Assembly (NCBI GenBank): GCA_030295235.1
Contig: AP026129.1
Location: 186,001-250,000 of the forward strand
Direction of reading: 5' to 3'
Length of the DNA: 64,000 bases
Source of the DNA: Fistulifera solaris
Lineage: Eukaryota > Bacillariophyta > Bacillariophyceae > Naviculales > Stauroneidaceae
Shown one piece after another: positions 22,256 to 31,830 of the stretch. Made by a program: the position numbers and the translations under genes. The notes beneath the pieces were generated by a model. It searched no databases, was not told the origin of the DNA, and saw nothing but the letters and a program-made list of their open reading frames with translations. The first letter of the stretch is position 1. Every line of letters starts with the position of its first letter.

Positions 22256-23052
22256 ATGATGCAGTCAGTCGCTTTGACCGAGTTGAACTGCAATGACGAT
22301 GAATTCGTCATTGTAGAAGCACCTCGCGGATTGACAGAATCGAATGTGTTCGGGGGCTCCTCGCATACGCTTTCGTCACTAGCAGACGACGATGATGCTT
22401 CATACGACTACTGCGACGATGGCTATTCTATGCCTCCTACTGGCTCTTCACAATGGGAAGAAACATTCGCAACAACAGGACGTGATATTAACGAAGAATT
22501 TAACTTACCGCCGAACTTAACCGACACGGACGTGGAAGATGCGATTGATTATTTGCAGACAGAAAGGTTCCCTTTGCTAGAGCTCAGCGACACCAAGATG
22601 ATGAAGCAACCATATCAGAGCTCGTTTTGCTTTTCTCTTGATGGCGCAACGGCGTGTAAGATTCTTGAAATGAACGGGGACCGAGCGTCCGATTCGTCTT
22701 TACCTTCTTCCGTCTCAGAAGAAACCAAAGATGATGCATCTACTGCCACGAAAGATGACGCATCAACTCGTTTACCGAGTTCTTCATCGGCAACTGGATC
22801 AAGCGCGTCGAGCGCATCTAGTGTTACACTTACCCGTCTCTCGAACAAAAAGAGACGTAAGCAACTATTACTTGCGAAAAGGCAGCTGCAGCAGCCGCAG
22901 CTGCAGCGAAATTAGCCGAGGTAACCGCAAACGAAGTATTTCCTCCGTCTTCCACCTCCAGCAGCATCAAAAAAATATCATCACTTCATAAAAAAACGAA
23001 AAAATCTGCCTTGGGACGCAGCAAATCCAAGAAGCTTCGCAACTTCTCTTGA
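22256..23052 (+). CDS. Uncharacterised acidic protein with Ala-rich and Lys-rich C-terminus (one frame break)
   Basis: I do not recognise this gene. The N-terminal half is acidic (DDEFVIVEAP, LADDDDASYDYCDDG) and includes LTDTDVEDAIDYLQTERFPLL. A Ser/Thr-rich stretch with a short repeat (ETKDDAST/ATKDDAST) follows, then a basic NKKRRK segment. At an AAAA run near 22876 the frame changes into an eight-alanine run and a Lys/Ser-rich tail ending KSKKLRNFS with a stop at 23050-23052; one extra A would join the frames. The combination of acidic half and basic end with KKRRK suggests a nuclear protein, but this is inference. ATG 22256 (MMQSVAL) is used because it is the first ATG of the frame. It is tail-to-tail with the lysine methyltransferase gene. 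Confidence 0.55.
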
Positions 23053-23405
23053 ACATAGTACCCACAACATCCGGACGTATCAGCAGTCCATCCACGTGAA
23101 CGTCCACTCTGAACGTCATTGAAACAAATATTTGCAGAAAAAATTACTTGCCGACGACTCGTCTCACCTTTTCCTAAAACGCAAAAAAAACATTAAATTT
23201 GTTGCAGTCGCAGCTCGCATCAGTGAATGAGATTTGAACAAATGTGTTCAAGTCTCTCGATAGTAGTATATCTCTAGTCCCTTTTACATCAAGCTATAAT
23301 TTGAAAAAGCCAGTTTCGTAGCTACAGCTGAAATGTGCTGAACGTGATAAAGAGTCGTCGAGGTCGATGCCTTTACCATGCACAATAACCTTTTGTTAAC
23401 AGCTC
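23053..23405. other. Convergent 3' regions
   Basis: The 353-bp gap between two convergent genes presumably contains both 3' UTRs. Nothing else is seen. Confidence 0.4.
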
Positions 23406-24065
23406 TCACGTATAGTTTCCAGCTTTCCTCCGAATGACAAATATGCCAAAAGTCGTTCCACGAAAGTTTTCTGGTATGAGATGATCTGCCATTTTCTCGT
23501 AACGGAAGCCGCCTTTCTCTAAAAGATCGAAAAATGCGTCTTTCGTATCGGCCATGGTAACACCGAGAAGTACAATCGTCTTTGTCTTGGCGAAATATTG
23601 AAGTGAAGCAATGAGAGGATCGTAAAGTTCTTCTCGATAAGCGACATCCGAGCCAATAATGAGATCGAAATCTATCTTCGCCCAAGCCTTATTTTCTAGC
23701 TTTTCAAAAGCTCCCCATTTGTGCTTGACGACATGAACGTCGGTCTTTTGTAGGATATGATGATTTGCTTGCAGCGTTTTTCGAATCAGCTGTAAATGTT
23801 GGTCGTCTAGATCTGTCACCACGAGCGATTGTACGGATCCCCAAGCTGCTAAACAAACCGACAACAACCCATTGCCACTGCCTAATTCGAGGACCTTTAA
23901 GTGATCCAGCCGAGCTTGCTTCTCAGCGTGCTCTGTCTTGAGATAATGAGCTAATGCTAAACCTGTACTCCACAAACCTCCACCAATGCCGGTCGACCAG
24001 TCTTCTTGAAAAAAAATGGGTTGACCTCGGATGGTCAAGAAAGGGGATGGCAGTTCCGATTCCAT
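23406..24065 (-). CDS. METTL21-like protein lysine methyltransferase
   Basis: This intact 219-residue protein matches the PF10294-type protein-lysine methyltransferases. Near the N-terminus GIGGGLWSTGLALAHYL is the family's conserved W-x-(A/S)-x-xLA segment. Motif I is VLELGSGNGLLSVCLAAWG (about residue 75), the ribose-binding acid is in VVTDLDD, and the active-site motif is the variant IGSDVAYREELY (commonly DxxY). FFDLLEKGGFRYEKM lies in the C-terminal strand region. Relatives methylate eEF1A, HSP70 or other chaperones in the cytosol; the substrate here cannot be read from the sequence. The ATG at 24065 begins about 25 residues before the conserved block, as is usual. Confidence 0.85.
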   Translation of the reverse strand: MESELPSPFLTIRGQPIFFQEDWSTGIGGGLWSTGLALAHYLKTEHAEKQARLDHLKVLELGSGNGLLSVCLAAWGSVQSLVVTDLDDQHLQLIRKTLQANHHILQKTDVHVVKHKWGAFEKLENKAWAKIDFDLIIGSDVAYREELYDPLIASLQYFAKTKTIVLLGVTMADTKDAFFDLLEKGGFRYEKMADHLIPENFRGTTFGIFVIRRKAGNYT

Positions 24066-26481
24066 TGTTTTATTCGTCTTAGTCTATCAGGTTCCTTTTT
24101 TACGGCATCAAACATTCGAGGCACGTCTAAATTGGTATTTTAATGTGCAAATACAATTATTTCAACAAATGAACGAAACAGCGAAGATAAGAAAGAGATA
24201 CTTGTAAATGGAAGATCGCTAACAGCTTGTGGTGCCGAGCGAGGCCTTTTTATCCCTCCCTCATAAGGACGAAGGACTAAAAGGGTTAAGGATTTATTTA
24301 CGGAGTACCCGGTACTGGTACCGGTACCCCTCACTCTAGAGCTAAGAAGCAAACATTACCGTGTAGCAGTGTTAGTGTGACATTGGACAAAATGTGCGAC
24401 AAGGCGCCAAAACGCAAAGGCAACGCAAAACCACGGCACAGCAAAGCAAAGCTTCACGAAATTACCCGTACCATACCGGTACGGTACCGGTAGGTGATCG
24501 ACATGTCGCGTCGATTTTGTCTTCGCTTGGACTCCAAAGGCACCGTACATGACAGTGGGTGAACAGAGGGAGTGGTCGTTCATTTCGTATTAGCCAGCGA
24601 TTTTGCATTGATTCGAACCGATGACAAAGAACAAAACTTTTATCAGATCCTCAGATTATTCTCGAGTCGGTTTATGTTCATTTTTACTGTGAAAGTGAGA
24701 ACGACCGTGTCGATCCGCCTGATGGATTTTCGTAAAAGATTTCAAGACCGATGCGACGACCTTGTATCATGCGGAGTCAAATGACAAGATTCATAAAAAG
24801 AGAAGGCAGTTATTTCATCTCTTTCCATATCCTTGCTCCTCGATGATTCGACCGCCGGTGTGTCCCTTTGTCACAGATTTAGCGCGACCGGATCAGTGCA
24901 CTCCGCATTCTTTTTTTAGATGGTTACCGGTTACCCACAACTGAATGTGGTTGCAAGGTCAAGTCCTCCAAAACACGCGTCGCCAAACCAGGACAAAACA
25001 AACCCTTGATTGAAAACCTCTTTATTATAGATAGTCATTGTCATAATGCTCAAGGGGGAGAGAAGAGAGAACATGAGTCTGCAGAGTTGCAATTCCAGCT
25101 TCAAGATTCAAGGAACAATGAAACTTCAAAGACTTCATGAATTACGAGTAGAAGATAGTGGATTCAGAAGCAGAAGCACCCATCATCCATTGAAACCTGG
25201 TGAAGCGTGTGCGACAAGTGACAATGCATGGCTAGCAAAATGCTTTACCAGCATCGACACACAAACAAGCACAGAAGCTAACAGTAAACTAGCTACCGGT
25301 ACCCGTACTACTCATATCACATATCAGGCCGTCAAGCCGGGAGCCGGAGCCGGGAGTGAAAACAAAGAATAATTAAGAACCAGGAACCAACAACCAAGAT
25401 TGAAGGGGGCTATTCAAAGTTGAGATCGCTTTCATTGATGCAATCAAAAAATCATTGCCTTGCTTTTCTACAAACATACTTGAAATTAGCTTATCGTGCT
25501 GGGCGTTCTTTGTCGGTTATTGGTTATGATACACTATATACTCGTAAGTTACGCAGGACGAAATACTTGAGGAAGGCAGTACATTTACTATCCACTATCG
25601 CAGACGGAAACCATGGACCTTGGACACCGTTTATCGTTTCTACAAAATACACAGTATTACATTTTCCACTTAGTTCATAGTCTTTGTTCTTTGTTGCTGA
25701 TTGACGATTTGGATGAGACAATCGATGACCGATGACTGCACAGGGCGAGAGTCGATTCGCCGGTCGTCGGAAGATTCGTCGCTCGTGGAAGACGCCAGAT
25801 TCAAGATGATGATCTTCGAACTTCCATCTTACCCTTTGTGTTTACCTGGTACCTTGAAGCTTGATGTACGGTCTTAGTCTTAGAGTTTTCGTCCTTCGCA
25901 TCGAAGATAGAAGAATCAGAATTCGAAACTCCATGATATCAAATACAAACAGTAAACCCGATGACCGCCAACGAGACTATCTTCTATCGACTAAAAATTT
26001 CTCATGCTTCTTCACTTTGTTGATGGGTTCTGTTCTTCACTCTCGAAATCACTCAATTCTTATTTTAGAAGACGAGCACCCACTCTAGAGCCAAGTCTCT
26101 AGTCTCTAGAGACCAGAAAGTCGAAAGGTTGCATGACCAACGAACCAACGAATCCGACCATAAATAAAAAGGTTCAGAACAGAACACCAATGCAGATCGC
26201 ACGTTTCACGTTTCCCTTGTAAAGCAGATAAGACGGCAGTACACTTTCGCAACAGAATGCAAGATACAGGATGAAAGATCGAGGTGTCGATGTGTGATTA
26301 ACAGGTTCGCCAAAAGAACACACTCGACTTGGAAATGACTTGTGTCACTTGCCACCCACCACTCCGCAAGATCCGAACCATTGAACCTCTTCTCACAAAA
26401 AGCAATCTAATGCATTTTCAACCGAAGAGACAGCGATCAACCACAAAATACTAACGTCATTAAAATTGCAAGCATAAGACG
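24066..26481. other. Gene-poor 2.4-kb intergenic region rich in GGTACC motifs
   Basis: No reading frame here resembles a protein I know, and codon patterns are poor. The region contains dense GGTACC/ACCGGTACC and ACGGAGTA motifs (24300-24330, 24470-24492, 25295-25305). An undetected non-coding RNA or a rapidly evolving gene is possible. Confidence 0.45.
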
Positions 26482-27191
26482 ATGCTCTCCTTTCAAGAAA
26501 ACCAAATTGCGATCTTTCAGCTCCTGCTGAGCGACATGAGCAAGACGACGACGCTCACGTTACAAGAGGAAGTCGAGAAGGCACACATCATGTCGTACGA
26601 GTACGACGAAGAGCCCATTCCTTTGAATCGTTCTGACCTTTCTCTTTCCCTTGAGCCACAATCATCTTGGACTGAGTCTCCTGCATGCGGTAGTCATCTT
26701 TTGAGTCGCGCCATCATCAACGCGGCGAAAGCGTGACGTTTGGAGCATTCGACGACAATTACCGTGGAGTCATGAGAGTTGACGAATTGTTCCCATCATG
26801 TCGAAAAAGCTTGGCCACTGAATCAACCTGTTGCGGACCGAATGACCATGATATAGTGTGCTCTCGAGGAAAAGTGTTTTACAAACTTCCCGGTAACATT
26901 CGATTTCGTGAAGCCATCCGATCCTTTATGCCTGAGTATATGAAGGCTACAAGCAAGATGGACAAGTCGCTTATCATCGATAACATCCTTGACATTGCAG
27001 TGACCGTAGACACCATAGGCAGACCGTCTCGATTCTTGAAGTATCACTCACGTACCAACTCATGGAGTATCATGGGGCATGATCAAGTTCGCGATAAAGT
27101 GGGTCATGCTCTTCGAGAGGCGGTCTACGATATGGAAAGAGAAAGGAAATTGAAGGCCGCTAAAAAAGCGAGGAAACTGACACAGTGGTAA
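26482..27191 (+). CDS. DUF6824 protein, copy 1 (one frame break)
   Basis: The C-terminal 110 residues are a DUF6824 domain, a family greatly expanded in diatoms: GPNDHDIVCSRGKVFY, LPGNIRFREAI, SKMDKSLIIDNI, RFLKYHSRTNSWSIMGHD, QVRDKVGHALREAV. The domain's biochemical role is unknown; a regulatory or nucleic-acid role is often suspected but not shown here. The N-terminal 84 residues (MLSFQENQIAIFQLL, acidic EEVEKAHIMSYEYDEEP) end at 26734 in a different frame. One additional A in the AAA run near 26727 would read straight into VTFGAFDD, so this is one gene. The end RKLTQW is echoed by copy 2 (KKLSKW). The two copies face the same way and flank a Harbinger transposon. Confidence 0.8.
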
Positions 27192-27526
27192 GTAGAAATT
27201 CTCACGTTTCCTTGCTGGGACCCTTCGGCAAAATACTCGATGATTATCTGTTCCCTAGATAATAACCATTTAGGATTTTCATTATTGTAAGAAAAAGTCT
27301 TTTGTAGTTCATCCCAACCTGTTATTAGCTATGGTGCGCTTGGTGCAAATAATTTACTCCGTTTTTTTTTTTTTAAATAGGAGGGAGGATTTTGCAGAAA
27401 TTCGATCGCGTGCAGCAGATAAAAAAATGCTGCTGCCCAGTACCGGTACGAGTTTAAAACCATGATCTTTGTGCATTTTAAACAACCGTCCCTGATAGAC
27501 ATTCCCTACCTGGTATTCCTGAATTA
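27192..27526. other. 3' flank of DUF6824 copy 1
   Basis: AT-rich, including a long T run at 27362-27373 and ACTCCGTT and GGTAC motifs. No gene is seen. Confidence 0.4.
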
Positions 27527-27566
27527 GGGCCTTTATTATCGGGCAGAATTACCGTCCATTAGGGCG
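27527..27566. repeat. Left terminal inverted repeat of Harbinger element
   Basis: It pairs imperfectly with about 29555-29596, with shared blocks GGCCT, TATCG and GTCCATTA. Confidence 0.6.
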
Positions 27567-27816
27567 TCCATTAGGATTTTTCGTCTGTTCTCGATCGGAT
27601 AAAAGTTTTTCGAGCGTTCAGGTGAACAGGCCCAACGTTCACGTGAACGAAAACGTTCATTTCATTTTTTGATGTCCATTATGACATTTTGGCGCCAAAA
27701 GGCGAAAAACTCTACCCTTTTCGCGTTTAGTTGCGGTAACAAACATTTGTTTCACACTTCTTCATTCGCACAAATACAAGTGAAACTAATCAAATACAAG
27801 TGTAATTCATTCCACC

Positions 27817-27978
27817 ATGACAGATAGTAACAAAGAAAACAGCGACAGCGTCGTTCTCACTCAGAACTCGGTGAAGACGGATACAACCGAGTTCAGTGCC
27901 TTTGAGAAGTTGATTTCGAAAGAGAATGAGAAAGAGAAAGTCGATCTTGAACTTGAAGAACTGAAAAGAAATAGATAG
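27817..27978 (+). CDS. Small frame in Harbinger element, possible remnant of its second (Myb/SANT-like) protein
   Basis: A 53-residue frame starting at ATG 27817, rich in Glu/Lys with a coiled C-terminus (FEKLISKENEKEKVDLELEELKRNR). PIF/Harbinger elements normally carry a second gene for a SANT/Myb-like DNA-binding partner ending in such a charged coil. Only the coil-like end would be present here. The assignment is positional and tentative. Confidence 0.35.
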   Translation: MTDSNKENSDSVVLTQNSVKTDTTEFSAFEKLISKENEKEKVDLELEELKRNR

Positions 27979-28027
27979 TATTCTAATTTCTCTTATATAT
28001 AGGATTCACATTTCCCTACTCAAAAGG

Positions 28028-29277
28028 CTAGTTGTTGATGTTTGCATTGCGAATGAGGTTGCGTAAGGGCCGAACAAGTTGGGCGTCTTGACTGATAAGT
28101 TCTACAAGTCGACTGCGCCGAATTGATGAATAAACAAGCGGATCTGGACCGACTACTTGGTCTGCAACAAGGACGGGCGCTACCCCATGCATGAAGGCGC
28201 CTTGGTGCTCAACAAAGCGATCTTCGTAATCAACATCCACAGTATCGTTGTCAATGATGAAATTTTGCAGAATACAGCTCACCGAAAAGATTCGTGTGAT
28301 CTTTTCATGCTTATAAGCCATCTTACCTCGGAAGATACGAAATTTCGTCGTTAGGCGGCCAAAAGTCATCTCAATTCGAATTCTCATCTGAGAAAGAAAG
28401 AAGTTGTAGTTTCTCTGTGCTTCTGTCAAGCCGCTTCCGCTGAAAGGGATAAGAGAATAGTTTGTGAGTGGATATGCGGCGTCGGCCAGGATATAGAAGC
28501 CACTATCAAGCTCCTCTCTCGCGAGTCCACGGAGCCAGTCGGTGAGATCAGGACACATATCCAAAGCAAGGCTGTCGCTTGTCTTTCCTGGGGCAGCCAC
28601 ATTTGCGTAGGTAAATCGCAATTTTGGATCGCACATGCACTGCGTGTTGATTCCGTAGCAACCGTAATGTTCCGACCAATAATCTCGGCACACATCCAAG
28701 GCAGGTTTCGTGGTTTGAATCAAAAACCCATCTAGGCATCCAACCACCCCATAAAACACTCCTTTTGCATCGCTGAGTTCATTGAAGCCCATCGCGACTG
28801 CAGTCAGCTCATCTTTGTTTTCGGAAATTGCAACCATATCTCTGTTGTTGTGAGGCATGCATTGAAAAACAGATCAAGGTATCGATCAATGGAGGGTCGT
28901 CGGGGACCGAACATATCTTCCAAGCTCTTCTCCTTTTCGCCCCCGAGGAACCGGAGGCTGATTGCAACAACCATTTCCGGCGGAATGTAAAGCAATGGGT
29001 CGCCAGTTGAGTTGAGAGATTTCGTTTCGTCAATGACGATTTTCTCTCCAAGAAGATGTACCAGATATTGAAAAGACGAGTACGTCATGTGATATCGATT
29101 TTGGAAGCCAGAATCACGACATTCGTAAAGGTGTTGATTAAATATCTTTCGGGCAATGTGTCGCTTTGGGTCTCGCCTCTTTGGTTGTCGTAGACGTCGT
29201 CGACGAATTCTCTGCAGCGTCAAAACATTGAGTTGAAACTGCAGTTGAATTATTTGCAACAATACCAAGTCTTCCAT
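28028..29277 (-). CDS. PIF/Harbinger (HARBI1-like) DDE transposase, one frame break
   Basis: The N-terminal part (29277 to about 28860) includes the helix-turn-helix-like HMTYSSFQYLVHLLG and the stretch PPEMVVAISLRFLGG. The catalytic part follows in another frame: first aspartate in GVVGCLDGFLIQT, then FTYANVAAPGKTSDS, second aspartate in YILADAAYPLTNY, glutamate in RIRIEMTFGRLTTKFRI, and the family-typical ILQNFIIDND tail. This is the DDE nuclease of IS4EU/PF13359-type Harbinger transposases. The break is at about 28857, where one missing base separates FFNA from the frame continuing PHNNRDMVAI. The catalytic triad is intact, so apart from that break the enzyme looks complete. Confidence 0.85.
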
Positions 29278-29595
29278 TGTTTCCAAAGGAAATTGAGATA
29301 TAAAGAAACAAATGAATGACCTGTTATGGGCGACGAGTGATTGATGAAATGATTTATTTGAAAAATGATTGCCTTCAAATGCAAAAAATTGATGCCATTT
29401 TTCAAGGCATCGGCAAGGGAAAAAAGAAGATTTTTACTTAATTAATATTCTTTGATGTCGTAGAGATATTGCTCTAATGAACACTTAACCGAAATGGACG
29501 CAACAGTTTCGATAATAATTGCCCGTTCATTTTGTTTGTGTCCATTTCGAAATGAACGCTGTAATGGACAGTAAAAATTTCGATAAGATGAGGCC

Positions 29596-29973
29596 TTAAA
29601 GGTGCATATTATTTGAAAGTCGACTCCTTTTTACTACTCCGTACTTTTTTTCTCAATTTCGCACGAATATTATTTCAATTTGTAGAGTTGACGGTGTGGT
29701 TGTGGGTTGTGAAAAGAAAGAACAGGTTAAGCGGCCAGTGACATAAGTCGGCCAATGACATAAGTCTTTTTTCTTTAAGCCGAACCGTGAACCGTCAACA
29801 TAGAAACTGTACGATGTTCTATGACAAACTAAGCCAGATTGAGAAGTGTCTAGAGTGTCTACTTTCGTGTATGCAAAGAACAAAGACTCGGAGAAACAAC
29901 TGTTCTTCCCCTTCGGTTTGGTGTTTGGTTTTTGGCTTACGCAAAATCAAAGAAAATACGGAGTAGATGACGA
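29596..29973. other. Intergenic between Harbinger element and DUF6824 copy 2
   Basis: A promoter region for copy 2 with ACTCCGTAC (29636) and ACGGAGTAG (29957) motifs in opposite orientation. No gene. Confidence 0.4.
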
Positions 29974-30888
29974 ATGACCGGATCCCGAAATCCAAAATCC
30001 AAAGCCACACCGAGTTGGCGCGAACTGTATGTTCCAGAACAAGAAGAGTTCATTATTTTCCATGTATCCGATAACCAAACTTCATTAATGCCTCCTTATC
30101 AAAAAGCTATGCATTCCGCCCAAAGTAACGCGACTTTGTTTCAACTGCGTTTGCTGAAGGAAATCAGCAGCAAATCCTCGCCATCAGACAACAGGACACT
30201 CTACTCCGGCGCCTATCACGGTCAGGGTAGGATCTAGAGAATACCTATCACCAAAATGCTCTCCTTCCCGTTCATTAGAGACGCTTCCAGCTCATGCGGA
30301 GCAAGTCGCCATTGCCGGTTCACCTTTTTCGTCCACACGCCACTATATCACCCCTTCAAAAGAAAGCAAGGCGGCCAACCCGTTTGACGAATCCACCTTG
30401 CTTGGATCAATAATGAAGAACTATACTAGCGAGGTCAGAGCGAGTGAAATGCTGAAGCGAGCCAACTCGGTGCAACAACCACCTGCAGTCGTTACAGCAC
30501 GAGAAAATTCCCCGTCGTCGACATCCTTTCCTTACGGTCCGAATGAGCATGATGTAGTGTGCTCTCGAGGGAAAGTTTTCTACAGTCTCCCCGGTAACGT
30601 TCGCTTTCGTAACACGATCCGCTGTTATATTTCTGTCTATTTGGCCGCATCGAGTAAGATGGACAAGTCGGCCGTTATCAATAAAATTGTTGACAACGCC
30701 TTGAATAGTACCAAAGGTCCTACTCGTTTCTTGAAATATCACGCCCGAACTTGCACTTGGAGCATCATGGGACACGATCAAGTTCGTGATAAGGTGGGGC
30801 ATGCCCTCCGCGAAGCGATTTATGATATGGAACGGAACAACAAGTCAAACAATACCAACGCGCAGTGAAAAAACTATCCAAATGGTAA
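29974..30888 (+). CDS. DUF6824 protein, copy 2 (several frame breaks)
   Basis: A paralogue of the gene at 26482. The C-terminal DUF6824 domain reads GPNEHDVVCSRGKVFY, LPGNVRFRNTIR, SKMDKSAVINKI, RFLKYHARTCTWSIMGHD, QVRDKVGHALREAI. The N-terminal region starts at ATG 29974 (TGSRNPKSKATPSW) and has a Gln/Leu-rich coil best read as QQQILAIRQQDTLLRRL in a neighbouring frame after an AAA run near 30160. The middle (PAHAEQVAIAGSPF, PSKESKAANPFDES) is again in the domain's frame. At 30864 one missing base separates NTNAQ from VKKLSKW and a stop at 30886-30888, which matches the end of copy 1. So the frame is broken at two or three places; a small intron near 30226-30280 is an alternative for one of them. 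Confidence 0.75.
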
Positions 30889-31070
30889 ATGTACCTGATT
30901 CCTTCCCAATTTCCCAAGGATTTATTTCGCGTTTGAGATGATTATTTAAAGTTCCTAGAAGTAGTTATTCATACTTTGGAGATTTATTTCATCAGACGTT
31001 ACATGGAATTGATTTGTGAAAGCGCGTGCGATGTGCGACGACGACAAAAAGCACCCGGAAAATCATGGGC

Positions 31071-31388
31071 GGTCCAGAAATTCTGGACCATTTGATTTCA
31101 TTCATACAGAAAATCTGCATTTCATTCAAACAGAAAATCGGAGACGGTCCAGAATTTCTGGACCAGTTGTATTTCATTCAAACAGAAAATCAGACACGGT
31201 CAAGAACTTCTGGACCAGTTGAGTTTCATTCATACAGAAAATCTGGGGCAGTCCAAATATTCTGGACCAGTGGAATTTCATTCATACAGAAAATCGGGGG
31301 CAGTCCAGAACTTCTGGACCAGTGGAGTTTCATTCAAAACGAAAATCGGAGACGGTTCAGAATTTCCGGACCAGTTGAATTTCGGAAA
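31071..31388. repeat. Tandem array of six 52-bp units with internal palindrome
   Basis: Units start at 31071, 31146, 31198, 31250, 31302 and 31354. The period is 52 bp, except the first gap of 75, which contains an extra 23-bp copy of the TTTCATTCATACAGAAAATC part. Each unit holds an inverted repeat of the type GGTCCAGAA-N-TTCTGGACC. No stop codon occurs in any forward frame inside the array. Because 52 is not a multiple of 3, the same peptide rotates through the frames, so it is unlikely to be an ordinary gene. It lies 180 bp downstream of DUF6824 copy 2. Confidence 0.9.
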
Positions 31389-31830
31389 CGGGCTCTGGAC
31401 TTGCCCTCTACTAGAGCACTCTAGAGCTAGAGCGAGAACCACAGCCTACGCAGCGAAGTGCCAGATTGATATATATGAGACAAAATGAAACGAAAAATGG
31501 AAAATTCAATCGAATGTCAAAATTACATTCTGACTTTAGGAAATTAGGAATAAATATTCAAGTACCGGGTATATTTATTTATAAAAAATACCTGGTCCGG
31601 TAAATTGGTAAAACTGTTAACCTTAAAAATTACGGAGTAAAACGTTTCCTTCCCAAATGGGTGCGGGTGCATCTTGTTTTTCGCGGCCGCCTTATTTTTT
31701 GCAGTCGCAACCTCGCACGGCCTAAACACAATGGGTTGACACTGACAATAAAATGAATAAACGATAATCTATCTGTAAGAGCTAGCAAACAGTGAGTCCC
31801 TTTTCTATTGTTACTTTTTCGACGTATACA
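31389..31830. other. Intergenic upstream of aminoacylase
   Basis: AT-rich, with ACCGGGTATATTTATTTATAAAA near 31564 and an ACGGAGTA motif at 31632. A GCGGCCGC site lies at 31683. No gene is seen. Confidence 0.4.

Larger units (their letters stand above)
27527..29595. mobile_element. PIF/Harbinger DNA transposon with imperfect terminal inverted repeats
   Basis: A 2.07-kb element. Its ends are imperfect inverted repeats: the left reads GGGCCTTTATTATCG...CCGTCCATTA from 27527, and the right, reversed, reads AGGCCTCATCTTATCG...CTGTCCATTA from about 29596. The left end is preceded by TTA, and TTA is also present at the right edge (29596-29598), consistent with the 3-bp TWA target of this superfamily; the exact boundary is uncertain by one base. 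Subterminal GTTCANNTGAAC motifs occur near 27619-27660. It holds a transposase on the minus strand and a short remnant reading frame on the plus strand. Confidence 0.75.

Noticed and set aside
31071-31388. CRISPR-like array
   Set aside because: Units are contiguous 52-bp tandem copies without unique spacers, in a eukaryotic genome and without cas genes.
31071-31388. Cluster of heat shock elements
   Set aside because: GAA and TTC in the palindromes are separated by one base, not the two required for head-to-head nGAAn units.
31026-31424. 132-codon frame across the tandem repeat
   Set aside because: It exists only because the repeat unit lacks stop codons; equivalent peptides appear in the other two frames.
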